In this document: in pieces, positions 36,525 to 43,634 of the stretch
Numbering within the stretch: position 1 is the first letter of the stretch
Layout of the letters: every line of letters begins with the position of its first letter
Source of the DNA: an uncultured Verrucomicrobiales bacterium
GTDB taxonomy: Bacteria > Verrucomicrobiota > Verrucomicrobiia > Verrucomicrobiales > DEV007
NCBI GenBank assembly: GCA_937891465.1
Contig: CALAHF010000040.1
Span: forward strand, 1-53,712
Direction: 5' to 3'
Length of the DNA: 53,712 nt
Position numbers and translations under genes: made by a program
The notes under the pieces: model-generated
Database searches by the model: none
Told to the model about the DNA's origin: nothing
The model's input: the letters and a program-made list of their open reading frames with translations, nothing else

Positions 36525-36537
36525 GCGACAGCGAATT

Positions 36538-37530
36538 TCAATCAAACGCAACCTTCGCCAGATAAATGCACGTCTTCTCTTCGTGAGATGAGTAATAGCT
36601 GATCCACAAGAAATCGTCTTTCCAAACCATTCCCGCATAACTGGTATCGCCGCCGGATGGCAACTTAAGACACTCGGTAAGCGTGTTTTTCTCCGCGTCG
36701 AGCCATACCAGCGATGTCCGCGCTCCTCCATCATACAAACGCACCGCCGCAAGAATCCGCCCATCGGCAAGCTGAATCATCTGCGGACCGCCAATTCGTT
36801 TGTTCAAATCGGTCCACGTCCATGAATCATACGGCGGCTTCGACTTCCCAAGAACCGCCATCTTGTCCCCCGTCTCATGCCGGAAAAGGCACATGGCAGA
36901 ATCATCTTCAAAAAACAAAATCGTGTGCTCACCAACCCCTTTGTGAATATTCACTTCAGGAATCAACGTTTCATATTTTTCGCCGTCATCGCTCCGATAA
37001 AATCGCGCGATTCGCTCAGTTCGTTCACGGTCAGTTCGATACCCCATCGAATAACATTTCCCCTTGTGCCACTGTGAGCGCCACAACCAGAAACCGGGGT
37101 CGCCAATAGACTTTTCCTCAGTCCAGGTCTTGCCGTCATCGTCGGAAAACCAGGCAAATGAGTGATAACGGATCTCTTTTTCTGCCTGCATTCCCGCGCC
37201 GTTCAACATTAGCCGACCGCTCGGAGTCACTACCAATTTCGCATCGCGAAGGTCTTCGATATCATGTTCGATCAGAGCGAGTGATTCCCACTTTTTTCCG
37301 TCGTCAGAGACAATCACCCGAATAGAGCCATCCGGCGAAACGTGCCTGCCTCCTTCCCTGAAAACACAATACCAACGCCCTTTATGAAACAGCAGGTCAG
37401 TAAAAGCATTGTGGGCAGCTTTGTCCCAGATTCGACTGGATTCGACAAGGCGTGGCTTCGAATTTCGCTGGGCTGAAACCGACGTAAAAGCAGCGCAGCA
37501 GGTGATCAGAATAATGAGAGACAGCTTCAT
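36538..37530 (-). CDS. exported BNR-repeat (sialidase-like) protein
   Basis: A 330-residue protein with signal peptide IILITCCAAFTSVSAQ. It is a six-bladed-propeller candidate with Asp-box motifs (SPDGSIRVIVSDDGKKW, SDDDGKTWTEEKS) and the strand texts LVVTPSGRLMLNG and DGRILAAVRLYDGG. It resembles exo-alpha-sialidase-like proteins, but the Arg triad of true sialidases cannot be confirmed by eye. It sits directly upstream of two sulfatases on the same strand, which supports a role in trimming a complex sulfated glycan. Confidence 0.85.
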   Translation of the reverse strand: MKLSLIILITCCAAFTSVSAQRNSKPRLVESSRIWDKAAHNAFTDLLFHKGRWYCVFREGGRHVSPDGSIRVIVSDDGKKWESLALIEHDIEDLRDAKLVVTPSGRLMLNGAGMQAEKEIRYHSFAWFSDDDGKTWTEEKSIGDPGFWLWRSQWHKGKCYSMGYRTDRERTERIARFYRSDDGEKYETLIPEVNIHKGVGEHTILFFEDDSAMCLFRHETGDKMAVLGKSKPPYDSWTWTDLNKRIGGPQMIQLADGRILAAVRLYDGGARTSLVWLDAEKNTLTECLKLPSGGDTSYAGMVWKDDFLWISYYSSHEEKTCIYLAKVAFD

Positions 37531-37610
37531 GAGTTGACGGAGATAGTGGCAAAAATCCCTCCTGATGTTCAGCGCAAACTCACCGTGTTTGCGGTCACGA
37601 TTTCAGCTTT

Positions 37611-38228
37611 TTACATCTTTTTCCGAATCATCACAAAGCCAGTCAGCGTTTTCAAGCCAAGTAAAGCTACTGCGGTCCAAAGCACTGCATTCAGCGAGTT
37701 TGGCCATAGATAAACTTCAACTGCGAACCAGACGAAAACGAGAAACCGCGGCCGAAACAGCCATGAATAAGGTGCAGCCATCGCATTTCTTACCATCGCA
37801 AAGACCACGACTATTGTGTAGAAAAACGCATACAATCCTCCCGCCCAAATGTCCGCGTAACCGGCTTGAATCATCGCAATGGTCGTTACCGTAACCACAA
37901 TCTGATCCGCCATCGTATCGGTAAACGACCCGCGACTTGAAGCGGTTCCAGTGTGCCGTGCCAAAGGACCATCCAAGCCGTCCAGTAAAACGTGAAACAC
38001 CAGAGCCGCAAATGCCCATGCTTTGAAATCCAGTAGAAAAAGCGGGCAGAACGCCAACCCGGTGATCAACGAAAGCAACGTGACGTGATTCGCCCGCATG
38101 CGGAGCTTTGCCATTCCGATGAGCAACGGCTTCAAAAGGCCCGCCCTGAAATCTTGTCCCCATTGCATGAAAGCGCCCTCGCCTTCCGAGTAGCAGTTCA
38201 CTTTCTGGTCCGCCGGTTTCGTTCCCAT
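37611..38228 (-). CDS. CDP-alcohol phosphatidyltransferase
   Basis: A 205-residue membrane enzyme that moves a phosphatidyl group from CDP-diacylglycerol to an alcohol. The signature DG-x2-AR-x8-G-x3-D-x3-D is present: DGPLARHTGTASSRG then SFTDTMAD. Several membrane spans follow. It could make phosphatidylglycerol phosphate or phosphatidylinositol, but the sequence does not decide. It lies 14 bp behind a phosphoesterase gene on the same strand. Confidence 0.88.
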   Translation of the reverse strand: MGTKPADQKVNCYSEGEGAFMQWGQDFRAGLLKPLLIGMAKLRMRANHVTLLSLITGLAFCPLFLLDFKAWAFAALVFHVLLDGLDGPLARHTGTASSRGSFTDTMADQIVVTVTTIAMIQAGYADIWAGGLYAFFYTIVVVFAMVRNAMAAPYSWLFRPRFLVFVWFAVEVYLWPNSLNAVLWTAVALLGLKTLTGFVMIRKKM

Positions 38229-38242
38229 TCTAAAACGCTACG

Positions 38243-38968
38243 TCATTCCACTGAAAACTCAAAGCGTTGGGGAGCAAAGCCCATCCCCCGAATGGCCGAA
38301 CCGGTATTAAAAAATCGAACCCCCTCGTGCCCAATATTTTCGAACGGGCAATGAGTGTGCCCAAAATACACCGATTCAGTTTCGCTCCGCCAATCCGGCT
38401 TCACATCATCCAAATGAAACGCAATTCGCTGAATCGTCTTTCCTGCGGGAAAGTAAATTCTGTGAAACGCCTTGCTGATTCCCAATGCATCAACCGCCTC
38501 GTAAGAGCGCGCCGCTACTTTCCCCCTGGGCTGATCACGGCTCCATTTTTCCCTGAATCGATCTAGCGCCACGCGATCCATATTCCAATTGGCACCGTCA
38601 CCGTGCAGAAATAGATTCTCTCCTAAAGTCAGCATCCGCTCATCAACAATCAACTTTTCTTCGGACTTTTCGAGCTCGTTCAATTCATCCGAAAACGCAT
38701 CGAGGCAATCATGATTGCCATGCAGAAAATGAACTCGTTGATCACTGCGCAAACTGACAATCAATTCATTAAGCCACAGGAATGCCTCATCGATCGATTT
38801 CCGTTCGTCAGAAAAATGACTCCATCGAAAATCAAACGTGTCGCCATTCAGCACCAACACATCGACCTCTCCAATCTCGCTTCCCACAGAATCAAACAGG
38901 GCATGCCCATCTGAACGACCGGCAAACAAATGCAGGTCGGACAAGACAAGACCACGCTGCGAAATCAT
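38243..38968 (-). CDS. metallophosphoesterase (LpxH/UDP-diacylglucosamine pyrophosphatase-like)
   Basis: A 241-residue calcineurin-like phosphoesterase with all five metal motifs: LVLSDLHLF (DxH), VLNGDTFDF (GDxxD), HFLHGNHDCL (GNHD), LFLHGDGANW (H) and YFGHTHCPFEN (GHTH). Overall it resembles LpxH-type hydrolases of lipid A synthesis, though identity with LpxH is not certain. Its ATG directly follows the stop of the upstream esterase, so these genes are coupled, with the phosphatidyltransferase 14 bp after it. Confidence 0.85.
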   Translation of the reverse strand: MISQRGLVLSDLHLFAGRSDGHALFDSVGSEIGEVDVLVLNGDTFDFRWSHFSDERKSIDEAFLWLNELIVSLRSDQRVHFLHGNHDCLDAFSDELNELEKSEEKLIVDERMLTLGENLFLHGDGANWNMDRVALDRFREKWSRDQPRGKVAARSYEAVDALGISKAFHRIYFPAGKTIQRIAFHLDDVKPDWRSETESVYFGHTHCPFENIGHEGVRFFNTGSAIRGMGFAPQRFEFSVE

Positions 38969-40096
38969 TTATTTAAAAAGTAAGGGTGCAAAATCAGCCA
39001 GATACCCACGCCATACCGGCCAGGAATGTCCGCCCTCGGTCAGCACCCACTCATGCTTGATACCGGCCTCAGTGAACTCCCCGATCGCTCTTTCATTTTC
39101 CTTCAATAAGAAATCGTCTTTGCCACACGCAATCCAGAGCAATTTCAATCTTGCATTCGTGTCTTCAACATTGGAAAACGCAGCTTCAATTGACGCTTTT
39201 TCCGGAGGCGCTGCACTAAAAGCCCCAACGTAGGAAAACGTTTCGAGTTCGTTCAAACCGATCGTCAGTGAATGGAGTCCGCCCATCGAAAGTCCCGTGA
39301 TCGCCCGGTTTTCACTCCCCTGCTTCACGCGGTAAAGTTTCTCCACCATCGGCAATGCCGCATCCATGAGATCGAGCCGAAGCTCTTCGGTGTTTTCTTC
39401 CGAACGCCCATTCCCATACGACTTCGGAATTGGGTGCCCGTCCAGCATCACAACAGTCATCGGCTTCGCCTTCCCCGAAGCGATCAGATTATCCAGAATC
39501 CACTGCGCCTTTCCGTAGTCCGTCCACGTCTCCCCACCATCGCTGTGCCCGTGTTGCAAAACGAGAAGCGGATATTTGTCATCGCCGGTCTCATAACCCG
39601 GCGGAGTATAAACCCGCATCTCCCGATACCGATTGATCGGCTTCGAAAAGTAGCCATGCGTATGAACCGTCCCGTGCTCAATAGCAGGATCGAAATCAAA
39701 AACATTCCCACCGGAAATGTGAAGCACACTGGTCTTTGGCGAACGCATCGGCTTCAAAGCCGGATTCCCCGAATCGACTTGTTGAACACCGTCAATGTTA
39801 AAACTGTATCCATAAATCCCAGGCACTACCTCATTGAGCGTTCCCGACCAGATCCCCGTCTCCTCATTCAACGTCAGCTCCAGCTTTCCCTTCGTCATCT
39901 CCCCACTTACTGAAACGGCATTCGCCTTCGGAGCTTTAATTTGAAAAGTAACCACTCCGTTTTCACCAACTATCGGCGAGACAACCGGCGCAGGTCGTTT
40001 CTTCTTCTCTTTTTTCTTTGAATCTTGAGCTTCAGAAAACTGAGGCAACAGCGAAGCAAAAACAGCCGCAACTAAAATCAGGGAAGGTCGTTTCAT
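38969..40096 (-). CDS. exported esterase (Fes/esterase D-like) with N-terminal immunoglobulin-like domain
   Basis: From ATG 40096 the protein is 375 residues, with signal peptide SLILVAAVFASLLPQFSEA. A Lys-rich linker and a CBM48/E-set-like domain (about 45-125; VVTFQIKAPKANAVSVSGEM, GIWSGTLNEVVPGIYGYSFN) precede an alpha/beta-hydrolase esterase domain: PLLVLQHGHSDGGETWTDYG, nucleophile motif ITGLSMGGLHSL (GxSxG), and a late His in LTEGGHSWPVWRGYL. This layout is shared with feruloyl/acetyl esterases acting on polysaccharides. The longer frame from 40135 starts outside a signal peptide. Confidence 0.86.
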   Translation of the reverse strand: MKRPSLILVAAVFASLLPQFSEAQDSKKKEKKKRPAPVVSPIVGENGVVTFQIKAPKANAVSVSGEMTKGKLELTLNEETGIWSGTLNEVVPGIYGYSFNIDGVQQVDSGNPALKPMRSPKTSVLHISGGNVFDFDPAIEHGTVHTHGYFSKPINRYREMRVYTPPGYETGDDKYPLLVLQHGHSDGGETWTDYGKAQWILDNLIASGKAKPMTVVMLDGHPIPKSYGNGRSEENTEELRLDLMDAALPMVEKLYRVKQGSENRAITGLSMGGLHSLTIGLNELETFSYVGAFSAAPPEKASIEAAFSNVEDTNARLKLLWIACGKDDFLLKENERAIGEFTEAGIKHEWVLTEGGHSWPVWRGYLADFAPLLFK

Positions 40097-40201
40097 AATC
40101 GGAAAATCCAGTAGTCTCACGCACTTTTCAACCACGCACTTCGGGCATGCCTAGATGCGGGCACGTGTTGCTCTCCGAACTCCAGCGCGTTATCCGTTCG
40201 C

Positions 40202-41073
40202 ATGAAAAATCTCGCCCTCATCCTTCTCGGTATCGCATTTGCGTTCACCACATCAATCGCCCGCGAGTTTCATGATTTTACGAACAAGGCAGGTAAAACC
40301 ATCACTGCCGAGTTTCTCGATTACCAGGATGGCAAAGTCAAAATTCGAGCCAAAGGCAAAGTGTTCGAAATTACCGCGACTGACCTTTCGGAGGAAGATC
40401 AGACATTTTGACCGAATGGGACCTAAAACGAAAAGGAAATGAAGAATCTCTTTATTATAGCGAGTTGGTTTTTGAAGACGATTTCTCCGCCGAAGGATTT
40501 GGCGAGCGTTGGAGTCATTACAAAAGCGAAAGCGAAATTCAAGATGGCGTTTTGATCGGGAAGACCATTGATATCAACGATCACGCTGGAGTCGAAGCGA
40601 TCCGTTGTGAAGGCCGCCAGGACATGGAAGTCTCCGTGAAATTTAAATTCGCAGGTCCCGAGGCCGAGCGCTTCAACGTCTGGTTCGACGACAAAGATTT
40701 CAAAGGCGCTCACGCCGGTCACGTCACCAGCATCTCGATCTGGTCTACCGGCGGCAACATTCAGGATGCAAAAACCGGCAACATGGAAAACTCCATTTAT
40801 GAAATGAAAAAATCTCCCGCCGGGTTCGACGAGGCCACCAAAGAATTGCTCAAAACAAAGGCGGCGAATTTGGAAGTCGATTTCGAAAAGAAAAAAGACG
40901 AGTGGTACGAACTGCTCATTCGCACCAAAGGCCCTCTCGTCACCGTTTTCATCGATGGCGACGAAGTCGGTTCACTCGAATCGGAAGGAAATGCTCACCC
41001 CACAAAATCCCAAGTCAGTTTGACCACGAACATCAGCAACGTTCACTACGACGAGGATAAAGAGACCGAGTAA
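40202..41073 (+). CDS. SHD1 + DUF1080-like protein split by a -1 frame break
   Basis: ATG 40202 opens a signal peptide (LILLGIAFAFTTSIARE) and an SHD1-like domain (TNKAGKTITAEFLDYQDGK, DLSEEDQTF), then stops at 40409-40411. From 40408 a second frame continues with LTEWDLKRKGNEE and a concanavalin/DUF1080-like domain (FEDDFSAEGFGERWSHYKS, FNVWFDDKDFKGAH, VTVFIDGDEVGS) to 41073. One added T in the T4 run at 40406-40409 joins them as SEEDQTFLTEWD, the natural SHD1 ending. It is either a sequencing or mutational frame break or, less likely, two coupled proteins (a TTG start overlapping TGA). Confidence 0.78.
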
Positions 41074-41088
41074 GAAGCTAGTTTTTTC

Positions 41089-41187
41089 ACGGACAGATAA
41101 GGTTGGTTCGACAAACATACCCTGTTGATTCGAAAAGCCATTTCGAACGTACCCTGTTGGTTCATCGAACATACCCTGTTGCTTCGA
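41089..41187. repeat. palindromic element, copy 6 (99-bp doublet, convergent intergenic)
   Basis: Unit one (41089-41133) has centre TGGTTCGACAAACAT and right arm ACCCTGTTGATTCGA. Unit two (41143-41187) has centre TGGTTCATCGAACAT and right arm ACCCTGTTGCTTCGA. The spacer AAAGCCATT is 9 bp. The unit-one left arm is diverged. The doublet fills the gap between the SHD1/DUF1080-like gene and the PSD1 pseudogene, where a terminator would be expected. Confidence 0.88.
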
Positions 41188-41202
41188 AAAAACGAAACGT
41201 CA

Positions 41203-43515
41203 TCAATCCACATACAGAAACTCGTTCGACATGAACAATGCTTGAGCGACCAGCGGCCATGGACTGACACCAGCGCGAGTTTTTTCGAGATCAACAAATT
41301 TTCCAAAACGGTCGTGCTTGACTTGGTCTGCGGGACGATGGAGAACGGCGTTGAAAATTCCATCAATTCGCTGATCGCGAGTCACTCCTTTTTCAAATTT
41401 AAGTCGATCAACCAAAGCAGCTGCCTGATCAGTGACGAAATTTGAATTCATCGAAAACAAAGCCTGCGGTGCGACAATGCTTTCAGTACGGCGCTCTTGC
41501 GATTGCACGGGTGAAGGAAAATCGAAAGCTCGAAGGGTGGGATCCAAATTGAAACGGTTGATGTAGCCGTAAACGCTTCGCCGCGGGGTGTAATCATTGC
41601 CCCACAATTCGCCCGAACGTCCCCGCATTCGTGAATCGAGAGCGCCGGAAACCGCAAGCAGTGAATCTCGAATTTCTTCAATTTCGAGCCGCTTCAAATT
41701 TGCGCGATGATACAGTTTATTCTCCACATCAAGTTCCGCCATGTCATCGCGAACAACGCTGCGTTGCTGATAAGTTCGCGACGTAACAATTGTTCGCACG
41801 AGATGTTTCAGTGACCATCCGTTTTCGACAAAATCCGCCGCCAGCCAATCGAGTAATTCAGGATGACTTGGTCTGGCTCCCTGCAATCCAAAATCGGACG
41901 GCGTTTCGACGAGATAACTTCCAATGAGCGCCCCACCCAAATTCGATTCACAAATACACGAGCTGTGAGCGGGTTCTTGGGATCCGCAATTTTGTTCGCA
42001 AGATCAAGCCGACCTGAATTGTCTTCGGAAAAAGCAGGTTGTTCGGGGTCGATGATTTTCAAAAATCGCCGAGGAACTTTGTCGCCTTTTTGGGAGGCTT
42101 CCCCCCGAATGAAAATAACCGGGCTAACGGGTTTCTTTGCCTCGCTGATCGACATAGCGCAAGCAGGAGCTCCATCGTGAGTCATCAGAAGTTCGGCGAG
42201 TTTGGTCTGTTCTATCAGATCGGAAACGGAGCGATTGTTGCCTTTTTTCTTCTTGTTCCCAGCGTCTTTGATTTCCTTCTCGATGGAGGCCAGCTTTTTC
42301 TCATAATCGTCCTTTTGCGCTTTGTCAGGCTGGTAACTGGCCATCACCGGGAACGCTTCGATCGCCCACGGCACGGGTCGATTCAGTGAATTAAAAACGC
42401 CGTAGAGTGAATAATAATCCGCTGTCGGAATAGGCTCAAATTTGTGATCGTGGCAACGTGAACAGGCTACCGTCAAGCCGAGTAGGCCTCGAGTCGTAGC
42501 ATCAATCACATCGTCGACGAAGTCCGCAGACATTCCGCGATGCGGCGACACTCCAATAAAACCAGGCCCGGCAATCTCGGGATCCCCTTTTTTTATGGCC
42601 CATCATATCTGCGGCGAGCTGCTCGCGAATGAACTGATCGAACGGCTTGTCGGCGTTGAACGAATCGATCACGTAGTCCCGAAAGGTGAAGGCGAAGGGA
42701 TAATAACGTGGGGTTTTAGTGTCGGGCCGGTAGGTGTTTGCGGTATCGGCATAACGAGCAACGTCGAGCCAAAGCCTCGCAAAATGCTCACCAAACCGTG
42801 GCGAATCGCTCAACTCAACAATGTAAGAATCGAGCGGTTTTTCGTAATCAGAAAGCGATTCGGGAGGCAATCCCGTGAGGTCATAAGCCAATCGGCGAGT
42901 CAGGGTTTTTCCGGTGGCCGGAGGAGATTGACTGATCCCCTTCTCGGTAAATTTGGCGTAAATAAACTGATCGATTGGGTTTTCATTCCACACCTTCAGA
43001 GGTGCCCAAGGCGGTTCGATCGCTTTTACCGGTTGGAAGGCCCAGTGCTTTTCTGCTTCACCAAAAATGGCTTCCTGATCGCCCAGGCGGGAAAATTTGG
43101 TTTCACCCATGTCCTCAGCTGATCCCGGAGCTCCCCGCAGAATCCACGACTTCAGCAACTCAATTTCGCCGTCCTCGAGCTTGTACTTCGGCGGCATTTC
43201 GTAATCTTCATCCTTATATTGAATCGCGGTGAAAAGCAGCGAGTCGCCAAGATTCTCAGGAATAACGGCCTTTCCCGTATCTCCGCCTTCCAACTACCCC
43301 GTTTCCCGATCGAGCAGCAGTCCGCCTTTCTGGGCGTCCTCAACTTCTGAATGACATTCGTAGCAATGCTTGACGAGAATCGGTCGAATATTGGTTTAGA
43401 AAAACGCAGCACCGGTTTCACCCTTTTTTCCAGGCAGCGCCACACTACTCCCGGGCACTGCCAGAAGGCAGGCGCCAAGAATAAAGCTGAGAAAATAGAA
43501 TAAATTTCGCGTCAT
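41203..43515 (-). pseudogene. decayed PSD1-type (PSCyt1-DUF1549-DUF1553) gene
   Basis: Start ATG 43515 with signal peptide FYFLSFILGACLLAVPGSS. In the same frame are two nonsense codons (43396-43398 TAA before TNIRPILVKHCYECH, and 43294-43296 TAG between DRETG and LEGGDTGK, probably from TGG). PSCyt1 and DUF1549 ([33 protein letters not shown]) are otherwise clear. A one-base gain in an A7 run (42588-42594) and a small deletion with a shift near 41930-41940 (after VNRIW, before GGALIGSYLVETPSDFG) break the rest. DUF1553 ends intact at 41203 (ISFLYVD-type end). Four separate lesions make real decay more likely than error. No DUF1501 partner sits beside it. Confidence 0.88.
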
Positions 43516-43634
43516 TACCTGAAAAAAATGTAGCGCACGATCCACCAAAAACAGGGACGCAATCCGACCTTTTGAACCAAAGATTGACGCTTTTACGGGC
43601 TGGATTTCTGGACCTCATTTCGCTACTTTAATTC

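Noticed and set aside
40402-40411. Programmed -1 frameshift at TTTTGA
   Set aside because: The run is only four T and lacks a classical seven-base slippery site and an obvious downstream structure. A mutation or read error is simpler.
41089-41187. Insertion sequence remnant
   Set aside because: There is no transposase text or target duplication around any copy. Total length is only 45 or 99 bp.
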